Shown in pieces: positions 9,336-17,687 of a DNA stretch of 64,000 nucleotides. The DNA lies in NCBI GenBank assembly GCA_963802635.1, contig CAWDJJ010000001.1, forward strand, positions 2,604,001-2,668,000. The letters are read 5' to 3'. The first letter of the stretch is position 1. Each line of letters starts with the position of its first letter. The position numbers and the translations under genes were made by a program. A model generated the notes under the pieces. That model was not told where the DNA came from and ran no database searches. It was given only the letters and a program-made list of their open reading frames with translations. This DNA is from CAVTLG01 sp963802635. GTDB taxonomy: Bacteria; Chloroflexota; Ktedonobacteria; Ktedonobacterales; Ktedonobacteraceae.

Positions 9336-11129
9336 CTCATGGTTCGCTCAAATTTTGACGAGATTTCAAAATTGTAATACACTACAAGCATGAAAGAAAC
9401 GTTGAACATTGAAACTGAACGTGTAGATGATATTGCGCTGTTACTAGCACACATGCAGCGCATGAATATATCTGAGCTGCTAGATAAGCATATCCCAGTT
9501 CATGGCAATCGGAAGGGATTAAGCGTAGGGAATGTGACGATGGTTTGGCTCTCCCATATCCTTTCAGAAGCGGATCATAAAATGCACCATGTACAAGAGT
9601 GGGCAATGCGACGAAAAGAAATACTACGTGGCTGCGGGTTGAAGACGCTTGAACAACAAGATATGACAGATGATCGTCTTGCAGATATTTTACATGCTCT
9701 AAGCAGCGATATCCATTGGTCAGCATTTGAACAGGATTTGATGGGAAGCCTGGTACGAGTGTATGATATGCAAAAAGCACGGATACGTGTTGATACGACC
9801 AGCGTCATGAGTTATGCTGAAGTGAGTGAACAGGGATTACTGCAATTCGGGCACAGCAAAGACCATCGACCTGACCTGCCACAACTCAAACTGGTGCTCG
9901 CAAGTTTGGATCCTTTGGGAATGCCATTGGCGACAGAAGTGATTTCGGGTGAAAAGGCAGATGACCCGGTGTACCTGCCGATCATAAAGCGGGTGCGTGA
10001 AGGACTCAAAAGGGAAGGACTGTTGTATATAGGAGATTGCAAGATGGCAGCATTTCAAACGCGTGCGACCATTCAATCATCGAAAGACTTTTATTTATGC
10101 CCTCTTTCAGCCATACACATCTCATCACAGCAACTCCAGCAAGAAGTAGATACCTTGAGAAAGAACGGAGATCCGCTCATAAAGGTTGAACGCATGAATG
10201 AGAAAAATGAGCATATTTGTATTGCTCAAGGATATGAAATGAGCCAAGAGCTGGATAGCGAGAGAGATGGGCAGATATCTGCATGGACGGAACGCCGATT
10301 GCTGATCCAATCAACAAGTGGAGCAGAAGGAGCGAAGCGTTCTTTGCTAGAACGCTTAGAAAAAGCAGAGCAAGCTATACAGGAGCTATTGGTGAGAAAG
10401 CAAGGAAAGCAGCGCCTAAAAACACGTGTGGAAGTAGAGAGAGCCATACAAGAGGTGTTAAAGATATTTCGCGTGGAAGATTTATTAGAGATTGCTATTT
10501 ATGAAGAAAAGCGGGAAATACCAGTTCGTACTTATAGAGGAAAAATCTCCTCAGCACATCAAGAGAGCCTTTTTACGATCAAGAGTGCACGAGTGGAAAA
10601 AGCACTCGAGTATACTATAAGTCATCTGAGCTGGCGTGTCTATGTTACGAATCAGGAAAAAGAATATCTTTCTTTAGAACAAGCTGTAGAGGCATACTAT
10701 GATGAATATCTTGTCGAGCGGTGCTTCGGGCGCCTCAAAGGACATCCTTTCTCATTGGCTCCTCTCTATGTGCAGCGTGATGATCATCGAGTAGGATTAG
10801 TGCGCTTGTTGACGATTGCTTTGCGTGTTTTAACGCTATTGGAAGGTGTCGTTCGTCAACGTTTACAAGAGCTGAAGGGAGAGCTTGCCGGACTCTACGC
10901 AGGAAATCCCAAACGTCGCACGAATCAACCGACTGCGGAACGATTATTGGAAGCCTTCCATGAAGTGACGCTTACCATCGTTCGTGCTCCTGGGTTCATA
11001 CAGCGCCATATTACGCCGCTTTCTTCTCTTCAGCAAGAAATTTTAACGTTATTAGGCTTTACGCCTGTCATCTATTCTCAATTGGCGGATGATTCTTAAT
11101 TTCCATCTGGAAAATGAGCGAACCATGAG
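9336..11129 (+). mobile_element. IS1634-like insertion sequence with TCATGA target duplication
   Basis: A 1794-bp element. Terminal inverted repeats of 15 bp (CTCATGGTTCGCTCA) lie at 9336-9350 and 11115-11129, and flanking TCATGA copies at 9330-9335 and 11130-11135 are the target duplication. Because TCATGA is its own reverse complement, the visible inverted repeat extends to 21 bp. The element carries one transposase gene and interrupts a tyrosine phosphatase gene; excision in silico restores that gene in frame. Confidence 0.9.
9390..11099 (+). CDS. IS1634-like (IS4 superfamily) transposase
   Basis: A 569-residue DDE transposase beginning at ATG 9390, about 55 bases inside the left inverted repeat; no strong ribosome binding site is visible. 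Segments typical of the family are the N-terminal NISELLDKHIPVHGNRKGLSVG, DDRLADILHAL, the first catalytic Asp in IRVDTTSVMSY, the following FGHSKDHRPDLPQLKL block, LYIGDCKMA with the second Asp, and a C-terminal EYLVERCFGRLKGHPFSL with the catalytic Glu. Length and motifs agree with full-length members, so the transposase seems intact. Its A-rich coding sequence differs from the GC-rich neighbouring IS elements, suggesting a recent, independent arrival. Confidence 0.9.
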   Translation: MKETLNIETERVDDIALLLAHMQRMNISELLDKHIPVHGNRKGLSVGNVTMVWLSHILSEADHKMHHVQEWAMRRKEILRGCGLKTLEQQDMTDDRLADILHALSSDIHWSAFEQDLMGSLVRVYDMQKARIRVDTTSVMSYAEVSEQGLLQFGHSKDHRPDLPQLKLVLASLDPLGMPLATEVISGEKADDPVYLPIIKRVREGLKREGLLYIGDCKMAAFQTRATIQSSKDFYLCPLSAIHISSQQLQQEVDTLRKNGDPLIKVERMNEKNEHICIAQGYEMSQELDSERDGQISAWTERRLLIQSTSGAEGAKRSLLERLEKAEQAIQELLVRKQGKQRLKTRVEVERAIQEVLKIFRVEDLLEIAIYEEKREIPVRTYRGKISSAHQESLFTIKSARVEKALEYTISHLSWRVYVTNQEKEYLSLEQAVEAYYDEYLVERCFGRLKGHPFSLAPLYVQRDDHRVGLVRLLTIALRVLTLLEGVVRQRLQELKGELAGLYAGNPKRRTNQPTAERLLEAFHEVTLTIVRAPGFIQRHITPLSSLQQEILTLLGFTPVIYSQLADDS

Positions 11130-11376
11130 TCATGAACATTATGAATATGCGGCGAAGCTTCTTCGTTTCCAGCATGCATCCTATCAGATCTGGGATATTC
11201 CAGATCTCTGTGATCATGCTGCGATCAATACCGAAGCATGGACAGATCGTTTGCTGATTGATGTGACGGAAAGAACCTTTGAAATGATCAAAGAAAAAGC
11301 TGACACATTCCTCGACGCGTTCATCTGTCAGAAGACAGAGGATGGGCAGAGCAATGCGCACCATCAGGCTTTTTGA

Positions 11377-12060
11377 AGGTGATACGCTGAATGTGCTGCA
11401 TGAAATGGGCTTTTCGAAAGCCCATCCTGCTATTTTGCTTTGCATAGAGTGACGCAAGGTTCCCTGTGGTTTCCGTCACGCATCGCCCTAGAAAGGGGTG
11501 ATATGCGAGATCAGTAAACACCGTTACCGTTAAACCGTTTTCCGATAAGGCAAGAGGCTGCTTCCTCTATGAACTGCCAGCGTATACCCAAGCATAAACG
11601 TTTACACTCATTCCGTGCATTATTCACGTTGCATAAACGCTGGTAGTTCATAGTTAAACGTGTCTGCGACCTAAGTTCACGTTATATTTGCGTACAGTGG
11701 TTAAAACGAAGCTGATATGAAGTGCAAAGCTACTGACTGATTGCTTCCAAAGAAACTAAAGACAAATACCTCTAACGTCTCTTCCCCCTTGCGTTTTCCG
11801 CCACGGCTGCTAAGGTGACTCGTAGCAGAAAACTGGCAGCAGAAGATACTTTCCGCTGCCAGTTTGACTATCTCTCTTCTAGTAAGTAAAAACAAGTAAC
11901 TGAAATACTACATAAGATGATATATAGTATCAAAGTACTGATTTTCTTTATTCTCTTGCCAGAGTATTCATCTGATTGCTATTATTGACATAAGTGACAA
12001 GCAGAACCTGATTTCAGCCGATGTTAGTATTAATTAGAATGTATTTATAAGTAGAAATAT
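11377..12060. other. 684-bp region without a recognised gene
   Basis: No convincing coding frame was found between the phosphatase remnant and the Tn3 relic. The stretch holds an imperfect 17-bp inverted repeat, ATGAACTGCCAGCGTAT at 11569-11585 against 11635-11651 (15 of 17 positions pair), and short direct repeats of GCATAAACG at 11592-11600 and 11631-11639. The right third is AT-rich. It may include an outer end of the Tn3-family relic, but no 38-bp terminal repeat could be identified. Confidence 0.4.
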
Positions 12061-12432
12061 ATGAAGCGACAGTGGGATATTGAGGAACTCATTGAGCATT
12101 TTACCCTCATCGAAGAGGATCTCCCAGTTCTCGGCATTAAGACGGGTGCAACTCGACTCAGAGCGGCGATTATTGATGTCGCCAATGCGATTTTTCAGGT
12201 ACGTCAATCGCATCTCTGGGGAGTAGGAACGGCGGAGACAGAGGCCATATTACGACGTTTCAACCAAACCGAATTGCAACATCCCACCTACCGGGCCTTT
12301 GCCGAACTGGGCAGGGCCGTCAAGACGATTTTCCTGTGTCAGTACTTACAATCAGAGGCATTGCGTCGAGAAATTCATGAAGGTCTCAATGTCATTGAGA
12401 ACTGGAATGGGGCCAATGGATTTATTTATTAC
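12061..12432 (+). pseudogene. tnpA: Tn3-family transposase relic, first segment
   Basis: The frame opens with MKRQWDIEELIEHFTL, the normal N-terminus of Tn3-family TnpA (DUF4158 region), but after about 35 residues it jumps to IDVANAIFQVRQSHLWG, a block from much later in the protein, then to TEAILRRFNQTELQHPTYRAF and finally ALRREIHEGLNVIENWNGANGFIYY, which lies close to the C-terminus. A full TnpA is close to 1000 residues, so two large in-frame internal deletions have reduced this part to about 124 residues. The TnpA match stops at 12432, where a Tn554-like element begins; the frame runs only a few foreign codons further to 12453. The remaining C-terminal piece lies at 19118-19381. Confidence 0.85.
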
Positions 12433-12603
12433 AGATTTTCACGGGTAGCGTGACTTTCATACCTTCTCACACCAGGGAAGACCTCGGCTTTCCGTATGTA
12501 AGATATTCTCACACAATACCCCCCAAAAGGGTGAAAGATATTCCTTCACATCAGAAATATGATATATTTTGCCTGATCTTGTTTTAGATGGAAGGGTGGG
12601 TCT

Positions 12604-14001
12604 ATGTTTCAGGTTCATCGTCATGCTTCTGGTCAATGTGAAGTTCGGCTTGCTGTTGGGGAGCGTTCAGTTGAGGAGCTTTCGCCGGTAGAGCGCCGTG
12701 CTTTCATGCATCTCGGGCCAAGCCTTGCAGCCGTCAATGCCTGGCTGATCACGCTTGGCGCAGATACAGGATATGCTTCTGGCACGGGATATGAGTATGC
12801 CAAAGTCCTCATGTATGCTCTTGAGTGGCTCGCGCAGGAACCCGTTTCTCTTACCACTCACGAACCCCTTGGGCATTCCCTGCTCACATTGGGCCGCGCG
12901 GATCTGCGCGCCTTATTTGCCTGGCTCGATATTCCAGCACGGCAGAAAACAGCTCGCGTCCATCTCATAAAGACCGGCGAGTTGCCACCAGGATATCGAG
13001 CAATGGCTCTCGCTCCGTCCACGCGCAACCTGCGTGCAGCAGCCCTGTTTACCTTCTACGAATGGATCATCGCTGAATATGTGCCCGCCGACGCCGTACC
13101 CATCTCGCTCACTGAAAACCCATTAACCCATCCACGACGAAAGCGCAGCTTGAGACAAGAGATGGCGCGGCCTGATGGATTGTTGCCTCATACGCCGTAT
13201 GCAGATGGCGATCCACAGCGTCAGTTTCGTCGTCATAATCCTTCCTCTGGTCCTGTCGCACTCAGCCCTGCTGAACTTCAGTTGGTTCTCGATGCTGTTC
13301 CTGCGATCAGTCATGGGCGCAACGCAGCTAACCGCAATGGAGCACTGATACGCTTGCTGCTCTGGGGCATGCTTCGCCAGTCTGAAGCGATCGCCGCTGC
13401 CTGGGAAGCGGTCGATGATCGAACCCTCTGGGTCTGCGGAAAGGGAAACAAACGCCGGTTCATCCCAATTCTTGATCCGAGTACCTGGAGTTATCTCCAG
13501 GCATATACCAACGAACTGGCTATTCCCTTTCACCAGCGCTTTCATGGGCCGCTTTTCCGACAACTCGACCATGAGGATCAGTCGATCACGAAACATACCA
13601 TTGAGCACCTCATCATCACATTTCGTGAGCACTTTCGCGCAGCAGCTGAGCGTTCCCTCCAGGAGGGAGATCACCTCCGCGCCCACAGCTACACGATCCT
13701 GGCCTCCAAGCTCAGAAGCCATATTTTCCGCGCCACCGGAGCCACCTTTCTGGCTGCGGCTGGCATGCCCGTGGTGAAATTGGCGCTTCTGCTTGGCCAC
13801 GCTGATCCGAGCACCACCCAGCAATACTACCTCGCCGCTGAACAGATGGCGCTTTCTGAAGCGGTTCAGCAGATCTGTCAGAACATCTTGGAAACATTCA
13901 CCAGTGATGCTGTTTCCGCTCCACAGATCCCCACATCAGCAGATGGCCTTGGCTGGTATCGTCGGCGCGGTTTGCTCCCTGAAACAGGAGGGAAGCGGTG
14001 A
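12604..14001 (+). CDS. Tn554 TnpA-like tyrosine recombinase
   Basis: A 465-residue phage-integrase-family protein that should cut and rejoin the transposon ends via a covalent phosphotyrosine. Start ATG 12604 follows GGAAGGGTGGG. An N-terminal SAM-like core-binding domain (about residues 40-175) precedes the catalytic domain. The catalytic residues are visible: Arg in LLLWGMLRQSEA (about 260), Lys in GKGNKRRFIP (about 283), HIFR (about 372-375), LLGH (about 398) and the nucleophile in TTQQYY (about 407). The stop overlaps the start of the next gene (GTGATG at 13996-14001), the usual arrangement for tnpA-tnpB in this transposon class. It appears intact. Confidence 0.88.
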   Translation: MFQVHRHASGQCEVRLAVGERSVEELSPVERRAFMHLGPSLAAVNAWLITLGADTGYASGTGYEYAKVLMYALEWLAQEPVSLTTHEPLGHSLLTLGRADLRALFAWLDIPARQKTARVHLIKTGELPPGYRAMALAPSTRNLRAAALFTFYEWIIAEYVPADAVPISLTENPLTHPRRKRSLRQEMARPDGLLPHTPYADGDPQRQFRRHNPSSGPVALSPAELQLVLDAVPAISHGRNAANRNGALIRLLLWGMLRQSEAIAAAWEAVDDRTLWVCGKGNKRRFIPILDPSTWSYLQAYTNELAIPFHQRFHGPLFRQLDHEDQSITKHTIEHLIITFREHFRAAAERSLQEGDHLRAHSYTILASKLRSHIFRATGATFLAAAGMPVVKLALLLGHADPSTTQQYYLAAEQMALSEAVQQICQNILETFTSDAVSAPQIPTSADGLGWYRRRGLLPETGGKR

Positions 14002-16040
14002 TGGCCTCTCTCCAACCGGCTTTGGCCTGGACACATGAGACACAGCAGGAGCGTACCACACTGGTGCTCTTCCCGCAGAACGCTCCTTTCAATTCGTCAC
14101 ATCTTGCTTCTCTGGCAACGGATTTTTTCCGCTGGCTCGAAGAGATCTGGCAGTTTCCCATCATTCAGCCTCAAGCTTCCACCTGGCGAGACCTGGATCA
14201 TTTGTTGTCTCCGCTCCAAGTCTCAGAAGAGGATTGGTACACCATCCAGGATCTTTGCTTGCTTTGGGGATATACGGTCAACAAAGTGCGGCAGGACCTG
14301 AAGAAGTGTGCAGTTCGCAGCGAGCTCCGTCTGGATCGTTCTGGGCAGACTGGCAATCCTCCCAAAATGTATCAAGGAAGGCAATTGACCCCTGTTCTTG
14401 CTCATTGGGAATGGCAACGCCTCCACGCGGCTCTCGATGCCTGTTGGGACCGTTTTGCTCAGCCTCGTTGTGGAAAATGTGGATGTCGCGAGATGGTCAA
14501 CATCCAGCTCAATTGTGAACGGCGAAACAGCACCCTGCTGCGCTACCGGCGAAGCTTGTACCGCTTTCTGCGAGGGGTGCGCGACCACGGGAGCATCACC
14601 ACTTGGTGGCAACACGAACAACATGCGCTCTTTGCTCGCGCGCCAGAATCGGTCACGGAAGAGAGCGGACTGGTGCTGCTTTACTTGCTTGACTGTGGTC
14701 TGCTTCCCTCCCTCACCTACGATGAACTGCTTCGACTCCCTTTGCCAGATATCACTCATGCCGATCTAGCACGCCCGTGGCGCCACCGACGACCGGAAGA
14801 ATATGCCTGTTTTCTCCGGGGGTTAGAAGCGGCCAATTACGGAGAAACGACACGAGAAGATGCCGTCACATTGCTCGCGCTCATGGTTCTGTTAAAACAT
14901 GGTATTTCTGGTGTCACGGAGTTGGAACGCAAGCTCTCGACGGAGGAAGCAACGCAGGCACTACGCGAAGACCGACTCCTCACGCACCACCTTGGCTACG
15001 GCGTCTATCTTCCCTGCTTACTCACGGCTGATATTCGCGCAGGACACGTCGTCCTGGATGAGGTGCGACACTATCTTTGGACCTACCAGGCGAGGCAAAC
15101 GCGCCTCACCAGCCATCCGCACAACTCTCTTCGCCGGTGGCTCCCAATGCATGCCCGTGCCGTGGAATTGGCTCTAGCCGCACCTGTCTGGCATGGAGAA
15201 CAGCCCTTACTGGTTTCTCGCCCGGAGACGACCGCCGCGCTCCCGAATCGCGTGCGTCTTCGCGAACGAGCAGAACGGGAGGGGTACAGCGTGACCTTGC
15301 TCCCCCTGGCGCTTCAGCAGGCCATCAAAGCGCATCTCACCTATCGCTATCAGGAGCAACATGTTGCCCTCAAAACGCTCAGCGCTGATCTCTCCGTCGT
15401 GTTGCCTTTTCTGGCCTGGGCCCGAGAGCATACCACGCTCACAACCTACCCAGAATGGGACAAAGAACGGATACGAGATCTGTTGCATCAGTATTTTGCA
15501 AGCAGAGGCTTTCTCGTCAACACGGTGTACTTTCACGTCAGTCATCTCTTCACCTTTTTCCAAACGCTAGCCCAGCTTGAGTTGCCACATCCTTGCGGAT
15601 ATCAGGCCATTGCGGGCCTGCTCCCTGTGATGAACAAGGAAAGCCGCCAGGTTCCCCGAGAAGAGCTGCTTGACCGCGTGTTTCACGAGGGCGTGTATCA
15701 GCTTGACTACGATCCACTCTCACGTCTGGCGTTGACTATTCAGTACTTCTGCGGCACACGGATTACGGAAACCTGCGATCTCCATCTCTTCTGCATTCTG
15801 GAAGAAACTCAGGGCCAGGCGTATCTGTTGATCCCCTTGGGCAAAAGTAAGCGCGAACGCCTGTTTCCCATTGTGGAGGTTGGCATGGGGCCACTGCTTA
15901 CGTTCATGGATGAGGTCGTAAAACGGCAATTGCGTCCCGATGGAAGTGGGAGACCAAAAGCGCTTGCGCGCACGAATCCGCGCTATCTCGATACTGACCC
16001 AGAGCAGGCCTCGACCTGGTACTACCTGTTTGATCGCTGA
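13998..16040 (+). CDS. Tn554 TnpB-like recombinase, part before an in-frame TGA
   Basis: 680 residues corresponding to the N-terminal and first catalytic half of a large tyrosine recombinase. The N-terminal 500 residues are family-specific, with a possible zinc knuckle CGKCGCREMVNIQLNC near 155. A core-binding domain is followed by the catalytic Arg in FCGTRITET (about 586) and the beta-hairpin Lys in LGKSKRERLFPI (about 615). The HxxR, second His and Tyr are absent because the frame is closed by TGA at 16038-16040. The same frame is then open for a further 364 codons that supply all the missing residues, so a single stop codon splits one gene of about 1046 codons. Confidence 0.8.
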   Translation: MMASLQPALAWTHETQQERTTLVLFPQNAPFNSSHLASLATDFFRWLEEIWQFPIIQPQASTWRDLDHLLSPLQVSEEDWYTIQDLCLLWGYTVNKVRQDLKKCAVRSELRLDRSGQTGNPPKMYQGRQLTPVLAHWEWQRLHAALDACWDRFAQPRCGKCGCREMVNIQLNCERRNSTLLRYRRSLYRFLRGVRDHGSITTWWQHEQHALFARAPESVTEESGLVLLYLLDCGLLPSLTYDELLRLPLPDITHADLARPWRHRRPEEYACFLRGLEAANYGETTREDAVTLLALMVLLKHGISGVTELERKLSTEEATQALREDRLLTHHLGYGVYLPCLLTADIRAGHVVLDEVRHYLWTYQARQTRLTSHPHNSLRRWLPMHARAVELALAAPVWHGEQPLLVSRPETTAALPNRVRLRERAEREGYSVTLLPLALQQAIKAHLTYRYQEQHVALKTLSADLSVVLPFLAWAREHTTLTTYPEWDKERIRDLLHQYFASRGFLVNTVYFHVSHLFTFFQTLAQLELPHPCGYQAIAGLLPVMNKESRQVPREELLDRVFHEGVYQLDYDPLSRLALTIQYFCGTRITETCDLHLFCILEETQGQAYLLIPLGKSKRERLFPIVEVGMGPLLTFMDEVVKRQLRPDGSGRPKALARTNPRYLDTDPEQASTWYYLFDR

Positions 16041-16091
16041 ACGGATGAGCGACGCGGATGCAAAACACAGACCCGGCTTTCCCCCAGTCGC

Positions 16092-17135
16092 GTGACACAG
16101 GCGCTCCACGAGGCCTTGATCCTGGCCGCTCATGTCAACCCCGAGGGCTTGTTTCGAGAAGAGACGTACACACCTTGTTGCAGGCGCACGCGGAAGCAGG
16201 GGCAACGATGCGGCTATGTGGCTCCTCGTGATGGGGTCACCACATGCCCGGTCTGCGGTGGTTCGCTACCTGGCCGTCGCGGGCATCGCTGTTACTGGAA
16301 GCTCGAAGAAGACTTTTGCTGCGAGGGCAAAGCGGAGGCTGGAGCGTATTTCTGCCCCAAGTGTGATGCCCCCTTGGCCGACTTCATCTTTGTTGGAACC
16401 CATGCGTTTCGGCACAATAGCGTGACCCGCGCGCATCGCAATGGCATTGCCCTGGAGCACAACATGCGTTTACACGGGCACTTGACTGTGCCAATGCATC
16501 TGCGCTATCTCCACCTTTTGCCAGAGGATCTCCGGCAGGAAGTCCGGCAGGTCTTTGCCGAAAAGCGTCTACGCGAAGTGCGCCTGGCTGCATCCTACGC
16601 GCCTGGCCAGGTGATTGAAAACGGGATGGCGCACACTGCGACGCTCCCTGAATTCCTGGGAATTACGCTCCGGCGCGCCCTTAAACGTCGGACAGCAGGT
16701 CTGTGGGGTGGTTTTTGGTCAGGTGCGCTGGCCAGCCAGGGTACGCTTTCCCCTATGGTCGGATTGGAAGAGATCGTCGTCACAGAAGAGACCTATGAGC
16801 ATACCGTGGCTCAATATCGTTATGAAGCGCTCGGCCTTGCCGTCTCGGAGGTCGCGTTGGAGCGGGGAACCAGGGGCAAGTTTACTGCGGATGTGGCGCC
16901 ATTTCTAGACCGCGAGCAAATTGACGTGCTTGTGATCTCTCATCTAGCCCATGTTCAGGAGTACATGCGCAGTTCGCTTGGAGTCCGTTTGATGGAAGCC
17001 GATGTCAAGGAGCAGCGAATGTTCCTTGACCAATTAGCGGAGGTGCTCCGCCCCTGGTGGGAATCTCTGGGAAGTATCGAGCAGCTTGTGACGGCGCTCA
17101 CGCCAGGAGGGATTGATGTCTTCGCCCAAACATAA
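16092..17135 (+). CDS. Tn554 TnpB-like recombinase, part after the in-frame TGA
   Basis: A 347-residue frame in the same reading phase as the preceding one, continuing it after the TGA at 16038-16040. Residues 25-100 are a Cys-rich insert with several zinc-ribbon pairs (CPVC, CPKC and other Cys). Then come the remaining tyrosine recombinase residues: HAFRHN (HxxR, about 103), LHGH (about 124) and the nucleophile in MHLRYLHLL (about 137). Downstream sequence is a family-specific tail. GTG 16092 has no clear ribosome binding site, which fits the view that it is the 3' part of a broken gene rather than a separate one. The next gene starts within its last codons. Confidence 0.75.
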   Translation: MTQALHEALILAAHVNPEGLFREETYTPCCRRTRKQGQRCGYVAPRDGVTTCPVCGGSLPGRRGHRCYWKLEEDFCCEGKAEAGAYFCPKCDAPLADFIFVGTHAFRHNSVTRAHRNGIALEHNMRLHGHLTVPMHLRYLHLLPEDLRQEVRQVFAEKRLREVRLAASYAPGQVIENGMAHTATLPEFLGITLRRALKRRTAGLWGGFWSGALASQGTLSPMVGLEEIVVTEETYEHTVAQYRYEALGLAVSEVALERGTRGKFTADVAPFLDREQIDVLVISHLAHVQEYMRSSLGVRLMEADVKEQRMFLDQLAEVLRPWWESLGSIEQLVTALTPGGIDVFAQT

Positions 17136-17602
17136 CCGTCCACAAAACCCGTCTCCAGATCGCCTGATCAAGTCACGCAAAGCGGTGGCGCAGCGCAATT
17201 ACGAGGCGGTACGAGTCACGATCCAGGCGCTGTGCCATCGAAAGATTGAGCCAGAAACCGTGACTGTACCAATGGTCGCACACGAGTCGGGGGTATCCGT
17301 GGCGACGATTTACCGGCGGAACGATCTCTTCAGTTTGGTACAACAACTGAATCCGCATGTGCAACGCCGCCCTGTCGAAAGCGTCTACGAGAAGGAAGCA
17401 GCGCGCTTACAACAGGAATTGACCGAGGCGCGAAAAGAGGCTCACTACTATCAGCAGGAAATCGGGACTGGCGAAATTAGGTGATCGACGATTGCAGCAA
17501 GAGAATGTACAATTGCGGAAACAGGTACTTGATCTGCAACGTCACATCGAAAAGCTAGAAGTGCGTCTGGCAAACTGTTCTTGCGGAAACGATGTGCGTT
17601 AG
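17116..17602 (+). pseudogene. Tn554 TnpC-like accessory protein, frameshifted
   Basis: The third gene of Tn554-type elements is a small helix-turn-helix plus coiled-coil protein that influences transposition frequency and orientation. ATG 17116 follows AGGAGGG and overlaps the end of the tnpB-like frame. The N-terminal part contains VTVPMVAHESGVSVATIYRR, an HTH. The frame closes at 17484, but a shift of one base near 17470 continues the coiled coil as LAKLGDRRLQQENVQLRKQ and ends at TAG 17600-17602 with a CSCG motif. The reconstructed length is about 160 residues. Frameshift by mutation or sequencing error is likely. Confidence 0.75.
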
Positions 17603-17687
17603 CTCCTGGCTATCTAGAAGCAATGCGTTGAAAAATGGTTGCTGAAAGGCAACGGAGTGAAGAGAAAAGGATGGTAAGATTTTTTCT

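Larger units (their letters stand above)
9040..11376 (+). pseudogene. low-molecular-weight protein tyrosine phosphatase, split by an IS
   Basis: The gene starts at ATG 9040 behind AAAAAGGAAA. Residues 14-24 read IVCTGNIYRSR, the CX5R phosphatase loop of the low-molecular-weight PTP/arsenate reductase family. After residue 98 the frame enters an insertion sequence (9336-11129). Removing the IS and one copy of the TCATGA target duplication restores an uninterrupted frame, reading VIFMHHEHYEYAAKLLRFQ across the junction and continuing through YQIWDIPDL (the region of the family's general-acid Asp) to a stop at 11376, about 178 residues in all. The family dephosphorylates tyrosine on proteins such as bacterial tyrosine kinases. 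As it stands the gene should give only a truncated product. Confidence 0.85.

Noticed and set aside
9300..11200. Apparent duplication of a phosphatase segment (MHHDSWFAQILTRFQ left of the IS, MSHEHYEYAAKLLRFQ right of it), suggesting a chimera of two paralogues
   Set aside because: The left residues after MHH are encoded by the IS inverted repeat. Removing the IS and one TCATGA copy restores a single continuous gene.
11528..11660. GTTAAAC sequences resembling integron attC core sites near a tyrosine recombinase
   Set aside because: The partner core sites and the folded attC structure are absent, and the recombinase is of Tn554 type, not IntI.
16038..16040. TGA read as selenocysteine
   Set aside because: No SECIS-like hairpin was recognised after the codon and tyrosine recombinases have no known selenoprotein form.
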